In this document: positions 55,321-64,000 of the stretch, one piece after another
Layout: each line of letters begins with the position of its first letter
How positions within the stretch are numbered: the first letter of the stretch is position 1
Source of the DNA: Aradus depressus
Taxonomy: Eukaryota > Arthropoda > Insecta > Hemiptera > Aradidae
NCBI GenBank assembly: GCA_963662175.1
Contig: OY759226.1
Coordinates: forward strand, 23,792,446-23,856,445
Direction of reading: 5' to 3'
Length of the DNA stretch: 64,000 nt
Notes under the pieces: model-generated
Told to the model about the DNA's origin: nothing
What the model saw: the letters and a program-made list of their open reading frames with translations, nothing else
Database searches by the model: none
Program-made: the position numbers and the translations under genes

Positions 55321-56180
55321 CCTCCCCTCTCTTTAAGCGCACACGATTGATATTCAAGAATATATACGATGATTGATTAAGATCCAGTTCTTCATGGAAA
55401 TTATCTCAATTAAAGAATATAACATTTAAAATTGAACCGTTTGGCACTTTGTGAACATGGTACTGTGTTTCGTCATGGAAGATAGAAAAAGGATCAAAAT
55501 TTCAAATAAATTTGAATAATGATGAGGCCCCCCCCCTCCCCCCCCCCCCTTACCCGTCAACAAAATTGATATCTTACAAAAAAACATCTATCTCATTAGA
55601 TGAGAATACAAAAAACCTGTTCCTTGGCTTTCTTTAATTATACCGTTCAAAATGAGATATTTCTGGTGTGAATTTATGGATGTTAAGCTCTGTTTCGTAT
55701 CCTAAAAGCATTTTGTAGTCGAGATAAAGACGTTTCAGGATGTAACACACCTGAAAAGTAGGGAAAATATCTGTTTTTCAATTTTAATTTATGAACAAAT
55801 ATATAGCCGGTATGTGGAAGAAATTTACTGTTAAAGGTGATAAGTCCAAATATAACAGGATCACAGTTCGGCATTAACTGTATTTATTTAAATAAAAAAT
55901 GATGTGGCCATTACAGGACTTTCTTATACAAACCACACATACATATCAACCTATCCCCCATCTCAAAATCATTTCATACTGGCATTACTGCTAAAAAAAT
56001 TTTTTTTAAGTTTAACTTTTTAATTTCTTCCTCCAATTTCTTTTTCAGATTAGAAATTATGGAATTATTCTACTGCACATTAATCTATTTGAATATTTTA
56101 GCTGTTTTATTACATATTTAAAGCATTTTTGAGCAGCATATGATATGGCATATTTCGCAGTTTTTTACTGCATAAAAATC
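55321..56180. other. Unannotated interval
   Basis: C-rich run near 55528-55550; no assignable frame. Confidence 0.4.
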
Positions 56181-56186
56181 CGGGCT

Positions 56187-56345
56187 CTGATTATGACTCA
56201 TGCCCGGACTTTAACTAGAAGGTCATATCGTCTACTACCAGAGCGCTCTTTCCTAAATAGAAAACGAGTACTAGTGTGACAATAAGAAAACTATTTACAA
56301 CTTCTAAGTTTGGTTATTATGACTCATGCCCGGGCTTTATGCCGC
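56187..56345 (-). mobile_element. Two SINE 3' tips
   Basis: GACTCATGCCCGGACTTTAA at 56195 and GACTCATGCCCGGGCTTTAT near 56321, each truncated soon after. Confidence 0.6.
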
Positions 56346-56358
56346 CTGGTGGTCTTAA

Positions 56359-56605
56359 GTACAGTAAGTAGTAACAGCAAGTAGCAAGAATAAACAACAG
56401 CTAGTAGTAAGGATAAACAAGATCAATTAGTAAGGATAAACAACAGCAAGTAGTAAGGATAAACAACATCAATTAGTAAGGATAAACAACAGCAAGTAGT
56501 AAGGATAAACAACAGCAATTAGTAAGGATAAACAACAGCAATTAGTAAGGGTAAACAAGAGCAAGTAGTAAGGATAAACAGCAGCAATTAGTAAGGATAA
56601 ACAAC
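56359..56605 (+). repeat. 23-bp minisatellite
   Basis: About ten units of AGTAAGGATAAACAACAGCA with ATT or AGT. Confidence 0.85.
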
Positions 56606-57270
56606 GGGGTTGGCCGGCGAGAGCGCAAAGTTGATTTTTATTATGAGGGTCACTATACGACGAGAGCGCAAATTGGCCAATTAATTAATTCTTTATCACA
56701 GAACTTCAAACAAAGCCGTTGGCCGGCGAGAGCACAAAGCTGATTTTAATTATCAATAAGACCGCTATATGTTAAAGCTAAGATAAGACCGCTGTATGTT
56801 AAAGCTAAGATAAGACCGCTGTATGTTAAAGCTAAGATAAGACCGCTGTATGTTAAAGCTAAGATAAGACCGCTGTATGTTAAAGCTAGAACCTGTACTA
56901 CTTCAAATATAGGAACGACGGGAGGGGCAGATATATCGTCCCGCCGGCGGAACGCCGGCAAATACGCCCCCAAATTTTGTAATAATTCTATTTATGTTTG
57001 TTCTAGGAATTTATGTACCTAGATGAATGATTATCGCTGTTAGACAGCTTACAACAATGGAAATTGAGATGGCCGAGTAATCAGTAGGCCTTTGCAGTGG
57101 CGGCCTTTGTGGCGGGCGAGACGGGCAACTTCAAAATAAATTAAAAACTTAATTAAAACCATTGCGCTCTCGCCGTATAGAGGCTTCGCGCTCTCGCCGT
57201 ATAAAAATGGGATTAATTTTTATTATCTGCGCTCTGGCCGTATATGGCCTAAACAACAGCAAGTAGTAAT
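56606..57270. other. Repeat-derived block with GC-rich CTCTCGCC motifs
   Basis: GGCCGGCGAGAGCGCAAAG motifs on one strand (56613, 56718) and GCGCTCTCGCCGTATA on the other (57165, 57188), plus CAGTGGCGGCCTTTGTGGCG at 57095. Probably parts of an unclassified DNA transposon. Confidence 0.4.
56751..56890 (+). repeat. 27-bp minisatellite, five units
   Basis: Unit TAAGACCGCTGTATGTTAAA plus GCTAAGA. In frame on the minus strand it reads ALTYSGLIL repeats. Confidence 0.9.
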
Positions 57271-57554
57271 TATAAACGACCGACGTCACGCCATTGATTG
57301 TTGAAGTTTTAATCTTCTGTTGTTTCGATTTCTTGAAATATATATTATATTATTCTACTTTGTGGTAATAATAATAATTATGATTATATTTGTTACTAAA
57401 ATTTTTTTTTGTTATTTTCCCTTTTAAACATTTGAGATTTGAGATTAATGCTCACAGCTCACTAATTCATTAAAAATTTGAATGAAAACCTTAAACAGTT
57501 TATTCTTCAGATGACTAAAAAATGTCTCAAAACTCAAATTCCGCACATTAACGT

Positions 57555-58045
57555 GAAGGGCCAAGCTAATAGTCTATAAAACCATTGTCCGTCCAATTGT
57601 AACTTACACTGGTGAAACTTGGGCGTTGACAAAAGAAAATAAAGAGGCTCTGCTACTGTGGGAACGGAAAGTACTTAGAAAGATTTATGGACCTGTTTCC
57701 GAGAACGGCAGATGGCGTATCCGGAAGAACAGAGAGTTGAGAGACCTCTACGGGGAACCCGACCTGGTATCCGTGATCAAGCAGGCGAGATTACGTTGGT
57801 TGGGCCACGTAGAGAGAATGGAAGGAGGAAGACTCCCTAAACAAGCCCTCTACGGTAGGCCAGGCGGTGCCAGGAGAAGAGGAAGACCCAGACTCCGGTG
57901 GCTGGACGACGTTGAGGCGGACCTCCGAGTGTTGGGCATCAGAGGATGGAGGGAGAAGGCTTTGGATCGAGACGAATGGAGGAGGATTGTGACGGGGGCC
58001 CGGGTTCTTTCAGGACCGTAGCGCCACAGGAAGAAGAAGAAGAAA
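57555..58045 (+). pseudogene. LINE endonuclease-RT C-terminal end
   Basis: Open from about 57570: AKLIVYKTIVRPIVTYTGET, LLLWERKVLRKIYGPVSENG, RLRWLGHVERMEGGRLPKQA, RPRLRWLDDVEADLRVLGIR and WREKALDRDEWRRIV. This is the standard C-terminus of an arthropod non-LTR reverse transcriptase, thumb region onward. Ends at TAG (58019) with a GAAGAAGAAGAAG tail. 5' truncated, otherwise little decayed. Confidence 0.8.
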
Positions 58046-58216
58046 AAATGTCTCGGAAATAATTGCTTTATCTGGCCTAACTACTTTTATTTATTTATTT
58101 AACTTTATTTTTTTTTTACATATCTGTACATATTAATTACAATAATTACATACATTATTTTCAAAACAAATATATATATATATATAATTTTTATTCATTA
58201 CAATAAAGAGACAGAA

Positions 58217-58218
<2 letters not shown>

Positions 58219-58254
<36 letters not shown>
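58219..58254 (+). repeat. Poly-C tract
   Basis: About 36 consecutive C. Confidence 0.9.
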
Positions 58255-58735
58255 ACGAAGATGTTCTGTGTGTGGGCATTTTCTGTTCATAGATAGGTAC
58301 ATAGATTCAAATTTAAGCGGTCAAAGCAGTGACTAAAAAGAAACATCCAAATTAAATCAAAAATTGAATAAAAAATAATTTAGAGAAAGGAATAAGAACA
58401 ATATTTGTTTGAACAAATCTTTTATACTTTATATTTAATATAAAGTATAAAATAACCAAATGATGTTTTTATTTTTATAAAATTTGTCATATAAAAATGA
58501 GATAAAATAAAATAATGAATTTAAATAAAAATGAAAACTATATAATGTTTACGAAGCAAGAGACGAGAATAATGCATATCATTTCATTTATGAATGCCAA
58601 CATTTTATTTTACTATACAATATTTATGTGTTTAATTTTTTATAATTAATAATTAATTATTGTTTATTAACAACTAAAAGTATAATATTATTCAGAATTC
58701 ACTATGTAAGTCGAATATTGAGTTTAAGTTTCGTA
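58255..58735. other. Unannotated interval
   Basis: AT-rich; includes a small palindrome (TTATACTTTATATTTAATAT and its mirror). No gene. Confidence 0.4.
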
Positions 58736-58779
58736 GAATAATTCGAATAATATAACGAATAATTCGTGTTGTGGTAGTG

Positions 58780-59460
58780 CAGCAGAACCTCTATAAGTCG
58801 AACATCAAGGGAGACGCCAAAAAATTCGAGTTATAGAGTTTTCGACTTATGGAGGATTTCGACAGGCGGATTTTGATTCGACTTGTAGAGGTTAAGATTC
58901 ATTCTAACTAATTTTGAGTTAGAGAGGTGAAATAAATAAAAATTCAAATTACAGAGGTAACAAACATATTTATATTTATTATAAATCAACATTATTTCAA
59001 AACATCCTTAAAATAAAAATACGTAGTACATATACTTATGTAGGTATTAAAAAAAGTCATTAATTTTTTTTGCTTTAGATAATTGGTAATACTATTTATT
59101 GTATACTCCTAAATTGTTTTCTAAGAAACAATGATGTACACTGTCGGCAAATTCTTAAAGTCGGTAACTTATTTTTCTTCGAGCTATAGAGGTAATAAGT
59201 TTCAAATAATCGAGTTGTAATGGTTGTAAAATAAAACATTGCTATGTTCGAGATACAGAGCTCCAAATTATTTTTTCTAGTTATAGAGGGAAAATATGTA
59301 CCAATATGGCTTGTAGGGACTCACTGATTATTTCGACTAATAGAGGGTTGAGATTTCGAGTAATGGAGGTTTTGGGGCTTGAAGGGAAAGGAACAAAACT
59401 TTTTTTTCTAGTTTTGGAGGTTTTCGACTTATCCAGGTTCGACTTATCGAGGTTCTACTG
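58780..59460 (-). mobile_element. pogo/Tigger-like MITE, copy 2
   Basis: Inverted relative to the copy at 35990, with CAGCAGAACCTCTATAAGTC at the left and GGTTCTACTG at the right, followed by TA. Inserted close to the end of a family B copy (TTCGTGTTGTGGTAG before, CATAGCTGATGATTCACC after). Confidence 0.85.
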
Positions 59461-59814
59461 TACATAGCTGATGATTCACCGAGTCTTTTTTACGTAACTA
59501 ATACGATTATTAAAGTTACGTGTATCCATAGTGATAAAATACGATTTAAGATATCAGATTGTTGAAGAGTTGTTTGTTTGAATTATAAACAACAGACTAA
59601 GGCAGCGTGGGCTATTTGAATGAAATTTTGAATGAGGTAACTAGAACATGGGTACAATTAGAGGTAAATGATTCTTAAGAAACCATTGTTTGACACTAGG
59701 ATCATCACCGTAGTTAATTGTTAATCACTAACTCACTCAGTCGTGTTGAAATAGAATTCCTTGAGATGGTGCTCAAGGCTTGGTACAATGTCTTCTTATT
59801 ACATAAAAACCGAG

Positions 59815-60005
59815 AGAAAAAAATCTCGGTGATTCACAGGCAATATAGTTCCCCAGAACGAATTTATCATTTAACTTATCGGCTCCTCAGCCAGTCGACC
59901 GTTTGTGCTAATATTCAACAATTGACTTACATAGGGGCTCCTAAATTCTCATACTAAATTTTGTGTCGATAAATTTGTTACATCGGCAGTTATCAATAGA
60001 TACGA
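59815..60005 (+). repeat. Family B dispersed repeat, 5' part
   Basis: CGGTGATTCACAGGCAATAT, GTTCCCCAGAACGAATTTAT, CAACAATTGACTTACATAGG, TACATCGGCAGTTATC. Confidence 0.65.
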
Positions 60006-60174
60006 TAAAAAATTTTAACTTCAATTGAAAATATTTATGTTAAAGAAAACGGAATTTTATTCTCAGTGTTCAAACAAAATAAAAAAATAACAAAAAGTCG
60101 TGTTTCATATCCAAAAACATTATTTGATACAAAGCTTTCATTTTTATTTTTTGGGCAGAGTTCCTCCACACCTT

Positions 60175-60395
60175 AAAGGTCAGTCAAATGTACGTTAATA
60201 AATAAAATAAAATGATAGATAAAACACTTTTTTGAACACTGATATTGTCTAATTCCACAAACATATATAGTCTTATCTCTTATGCTTTTGGCTGAGGATG
60301 GTAGAAATACCGAAAGTACTCCCATGTAAATATAGTTGGTGAAATTAGACAATATCATAAATAAACAAGTTTTATTTCTTTCAAGTTCATATTTA
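60175..60395 (+). mobile_element. Penelope-like terminal unit (family E) with hammerhead-like core
   Basis: CTGAGGA (60292-60298), GGT/ACC stem, GAAA (60312-60315). Short inverted ends ATTGTCTAATT / AATTAGACAAT at 60245 and 60344. The same unit forms both arms of the palindrome at 61434-61676. Confidence 0.45.
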
Positions 60396-60573
60396 TATTA
60401 ACCTAAGAGTACCTGAGGTGAAAGGGTCCCCTTCCTCTGGTAAAACCAGGGGAGTGGAAGTCTATATTCTAACTGTAATAGCTAACTGTGCACTTATTTG
60501 AAAAACAAGAAAATAAAATTAAAATAGAACTAAAAACTAACATTACAAGAAAACAATGTAACAAATGTACAAT

Positions 60574-60940
60574 ATATGACGAGTTTGGAGCCAGAGCGGA
60601 CCAGCCCACAATTTTTCGGAAAATGAGTAGGTTCCCTTTTTCAAAACCAGTGTGGATCACTTAGTTTCTTCACTTCAGTGATAGATAGCAGCACTTTAAG
60701 TTTAGTCCACAAGTATTTTGTGCATATATTTTCAAAGTCACAATGGATCATACGGCCTTCAAAAACTTTATAGAACACAAAAAGGGATCACTCATCCAAT
60801 ACTATTCTAAAATTTTAAATATAAATAAATATTTGGGGCCCATTTATGGAGATAAACAAAATGTACTCAATTTTCAATTGCCATTTTCTTCCTGTTCAGT
60901 TTCAACCAGTTGGTCCGCTCTGGCTCCAAACTCCTCATAT
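60574..60940. mobile_element. Short terminal-inverted-repeat element, copy 2
   Basis: Inverted copy of 194-583; left end ATATGACGAGTTTGGAGCCA, right end TGGCTCCAAACTCCTCATAT. Confidence 0.65.
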
Positions 60941-61433
60941 AGCTATGTAGGAAGTTATTTAACCTAGATAAATGTTGTAATGGATATTTGTTATCTGAAA
61001 GGGATTAGCAAAGGAGAAAATTTGAAGTGTGTCTGGTCGTTTAAACAATTCCCATTTTTTCGAGTCCTATTAATTTCTAGCTGTTCTAGAGAATCTAATG
61101 GTCTACCTTTTTTCACATTAGTGGAAGTATTTTATGCCGGTTGTTTCATTGAATGAGTGACCCATATCATTTATATGTTTCGCAAATGTGGATTTTTCCC
61201 CTTTCCTTACTATATCAGTTATGTGCTCTTTTATTCAATAATATTGATTACTTATATTGATATAAGTGTTTGAACACTTATACAATATAAGTGTTCAAAA
61301 AAGTGTTTTATCTATCATTTTATTTTATTCATTAGTATTTCCATTATATCAACACAGAACGCAAAAAATGTATTCGGACATTAAATGTACGATGAAAACT
61401 GACATAATTGCAGAGATATTGTGAAATAATTCA

Positions 61434-61676
61434 AATGGACTTGAAAATAAAATAAAACTGGTTTATTTAATATGTTGTCTAATTTCACTAACTATATATA
61501 CATGGGAGTACTTTCGGTATTTCTACCATCCTCAGCCAAAAGCATCTTATCGGTCTTATCTCTTATGCTTTTGGCTGAGGATGGTAGAAATACCGAAAGT
61601 ACTCCCATGTATATATAGTTAGTGAAATTAGACAACATATTAAATAAACCAGTTTTATTTTATTTTCAAGTCCATT
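61434..61676. repeat. Perfect inverted repeat, 112-bp arms, 19-bp spacer
   Basis: 61434-61545 and 61565-61676 are exact reverse complements by eye. The arms include TACTTTCGGTATTTCTACCA and CCTCAGCCAAAAGCAT, so each carries the hammerhead-like CTGAGGA...GAAA motif on one strand. Family E sequence (GAAAAATGTATCTACTTATT) follows at 61778. Confidence 0.9.
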
Positions 61677-61924
61677 AAATGTACGTTATGTTTAATCATT
61701 ATTTCTCATTACTGTTTTAAATTTATTTTATCTCTCTTGGTATATTATTTAATTTATTTTTATTATTTATTTTATTTTTATTAAATTGAAAAATGTATCT
61801 ACTTATTATAAATGTATCTATGTGTTAATATTAATTTTTTTGTACTCATATATTTTTAAGTATTTATTTACTCAGTTTTTATTCATTTCATTTTACTTTT
61901 TTAATCAGTTTTTTTTTCCTTAGT

Positions 61925-62880
61925 TTTTATTTAACGTCGCATCGACTTCAGGGTCATTAGCGACGATTATTGTGTCTACATGTCCTCGGAAAATTTTGCG
62001 TCTTTAAGGAACTGGATGAGTCCGTTGTGTTCGTCGGTTGGTGTTTGAAGTAGTTTTTCCAGGTAAGTCGGTAGTTTGTATTTGTTTCTTAATGTGGTAT
62101 AGTTTATGCAGTCCATCAGTATATGTTGTACTGTGAGCTCTGTGTAGTCCTGGTGACAGGAGCATGTCGGCTGTTCAAGTCCAAGAAGTAGGAATGTGTC
62201 AGGTTCCTATGTCCCCAAGTCTTAGTCTTGTGATGATCACCGTGTCTCGTCTGTTCATGGTGCTTGGAGGTTTCCACGGCTTGGTTTCTTCTTTTATTCT
62301 TCCGAGTTTGTTGTCTTCCATCTGAGTCCATTCATTGTTCCAGTGTTGTTCAATTTTTCTTCTGAAGTAGGTCGAAAGGTCTTGTGCTGTGTTAACTGTT
62401 TGTTGAGGTAGTAAGGGGGAGAGTGCAGCGTCTTTTGCGGCAATGTCTGCTTTTTCGTTCCCAGAAATGCCAACATGGGACGGAATCCAAATTAGTTTTA
62501 ATTTTTTTTGTTTTTTAATTAATTTTGAATGCCATGAGTGAATGCTTTTTTCAACCGACCATAAATTTTGAATCGAGAGAATACATGAAAATAAGAAATA
62601 TGGAATTTTGTGAAAGGGGTGTGAAGATAAAGGGTTGCACTAATGTGAAAAGTTCTCCTGTGAAAATGCTGCATTCTGGATTGATTTTGAATGTCCAGTT
62701 CGTTTCTGGGGTGACTACTGCACATCCCACACCCTCCTCCATCTTGGATGCATCTGTGTAGATCCTGGTGTAGTCCATATGTCTCCTGCATATGTCATTG
62801 TGTTTCTGTATTAAGTATTGTGCCGATGTATCTGTTTTCTTGTGTTTGTTCAGCTCATGTTGAGTCAGTTATGTTGAAAT
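61925..62880 (-). pseudogene. LINE remnant: RNase H and C-terminus
   Basis: Minus strand in order: HELNKHKKTDTSAQYLIQKH, YTRIYTDASKMEEGVGCAVV (first RNase H aspartate), NPECSIFTGELFTLV, a damaged SIFLIF.. segment (expected TDS reads MYS), WIPSHVGISGNEKADIAAKD (last catalytic motif), then TRLRLG, RNLTHSYFL and CSCHQDYTELTVQHILMDC. Ends TAG at 61976, then a GATGCGACGTTAAATAAAAA terminus of I/Jockey type. Several frameshifts and stops; truncated at the 5' side. Confidence 0.8.
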
Positions 62881-63233
62881 GTATTAAATATTTTCGTACT
62901 CTTGAGGAGAAAGGAACAAACTAGTTGTTTATTGGAGGACGAGCAGCTATGAAGACGTCATGGACATCAGACTGAAGCTAATTTAGCAGCGTTTTTAGGG
63001 TGAGGTACTTTCTTCTGTCGCTCAGAGGGAGCTCGCCTACTTCACTAAGAATGCTAGTCATTGGGCTGGTAAAGAAAGCTCCAACGGCTAGTCTAATTAA
63101 CAACCATATTGCAATAAATAATGCAATAATATTGTACCAAATAATGTACCTATTAAACGGCCATATTGAAAAACTCCGATTGCTAGCTAAAAACGTCTCT
63201 ACATCAGCGAAAGAAATTTTAGGATACTACTTG

Positions 63234-63420
63234 GAAGGTTGAAGAGAGATCAGAGAAGTTTAAATCAGGGAAAGGTTTGAGGCAAGAAGATCTCTAGCCT
63301 GCCTCCTTTTCAACATATCTCTCGAAAAGTGGATCAGGGAATCAGGGATACAAGTGGGCGGAACCATCTTCAATAGACTTGTACAGATTCTCCCCTATGT
63401 CGACGACATTGACATAGTGA
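63234..63420 (+). pseudogene. LINE reverse transcriptase core fragment (YxDD)
   Basis: EERSEKFKSGKGLRQED, frame shift, then SLACLLFNISLEKWIRESGI, GTIFNRLVQILPYVDDIDIV. It contains the RT palm GLRQG-like motif and YVDD catalytic pair. Short, broken copy. Confidence 0.75.
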
Positions 63421-63484
63421 GCAACATTATTTGGTACATTATTATTGCATTATTTCTATTTCTATATTTATTATTTTAATATTA

Positions 63485-64000
63485 TTCATCATCATCATCG
63501 GCGCAACAACTCATCAAGGGATCAGCCTTCGCCAGTCGTCTCGGTCCTGTGCAGCTGACTCCAAGTAGGATCCTCGCATCATGCGCATGACACCGTCCTT
63601 CCAACGTAGCTTCTTCGGCCTCCCGTGGATTTCCTCTAGTAATGTCATCTTTGGCACTTCATGGTCTCCCATCCTTGCCAAGTGTCCTGCCCACCTTAGT
63701 CTGGGGAGTCTTACAAACCTTACTACGTCCGGTTCTTGCGACAAAGCGTTTGGGTTCTGATTTGTTCTTCTCCTCCAGTAATGTCATCTTTGGCACATCA
63801 TGGTCTCCCATCCTTGCCAAGTGTCCTGCCCACCTTAGTCTGTGGACTCTTACAAACCTTACTACGTCCGGTTCTTGCGACAAAGCGTTTGGGTCCTGAT
63901 TTGTTCTTCTCCTCCAGTAATGTCATCTTTGGCACATCATGGTCTCCCATCCTTGCCAAGTGTCCTGCCCACCTTAGTCTGTGGACTCTTACAAACCTTA
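63485..64000 (-). pseudogene. LINE C-terminal end with 139-bp tandem triplication
   Basis: Minus strand: RLRWAGHLARMGDHEVPKMT, LLEEIHGRPKKLRWKDGVMR and AAQDRDDWRRLI, then an ATGATGATGAT tail (63487-63499). The segment with AATGTCATCTTTGGCAC recurs at 63641, 63780 and 63919 (139 bp). Because 139 is not a multiple of three, the duplication breaks the frame. Continues beyond the window. Confidence 0.8.

Noticed and set aside
56746..56973. ALTYSGLIL repeat protein
   Set aside because: 27-bp minisatellite with an open frame by length only.
62525..62761. Plus-strand 78-codon frame
   Set aside because: Antisense of the RNase H region, where minus-strand motifs are convincing.

Overview
The window looks like repeat-saturated intronic or intergenic DNA of an arthropod, most likely an insect. 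It is AT-rich and has no bacterial gene layout. It carries canonical eukaryotic splice signals, tRNA-derived SINEs with target-site duplications, several non-LTR retrotransposon remnants, two LTR elements, Helitrons, piggyBac, hAT, pogo/Tigger and mariner-type DNA transposons, and satellites. Some SINE tails are built from CCTAA units, the complement of the common arthropod telomere repeat TTAGG. The species cannot be named from this sequence.

Layout. 0-4 kb: a hammerhead-like motif, a small terminal-inverted-repeat element, a LINE remnant and a decayed pogo/Tigger transposon. 4-15.8 kb: a compound block of three Helitrons packed with 143-bp G-rich and 66-bp tandem repeats, and five monomers of a 441-bp satellite, apparently splitting one SINE. 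15.8-35 kb: a dense mosaic of SINEs (both strands) and a very abundant unclassified dispersed repeat (called family B here), which hosts cleanly inserted piggyBac, hAT, BEL/Pao and Jockey copies. 35.6-35.9 kb: the only convincing host coding sequence, a minus-strand internal exon with a leucine-zipper-like coiled coil and both splice sites; a cGMP-dependent protein kinase N-terminus is a tentative match. 36-40 kb: a pogo-like MITE and SINEs. 40.1-45.0 kb: a young LTR retrotransposon with apparently identical LTRs, no pol, a Gag-like ORF and a tandem array of tRNA-Lys primer-binding sites. 46.1-50.4 kb: a second Helitron-satellite cluster, arranged as a large inverted structure. 51-64 kb: THAP-like and mariner fragments, minisatellites, LINE tails, a second copy of the pogo-like MITE, a 112-bp-arm palindrome and LINE RNase H/RT remnants.

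No operon or pathway is present; the functional logic is transposon on transposon. The observations most worth following are the LTR element with repeated primer-binding sites, the head-to-tail Helitron dimer in a single A^T target, the 441-bp satellite that appears to be built from antisense SINE sequence and sits beside Helitrons in both of its clusters, hammerhead-like cores at several Penelope-like remnants, and the isolated host exon. Nearly all long open frames here are artefacts of in-frame tandem repeats or fragments of transposon proteins. Coordinates of repeat boundaries are by eye.
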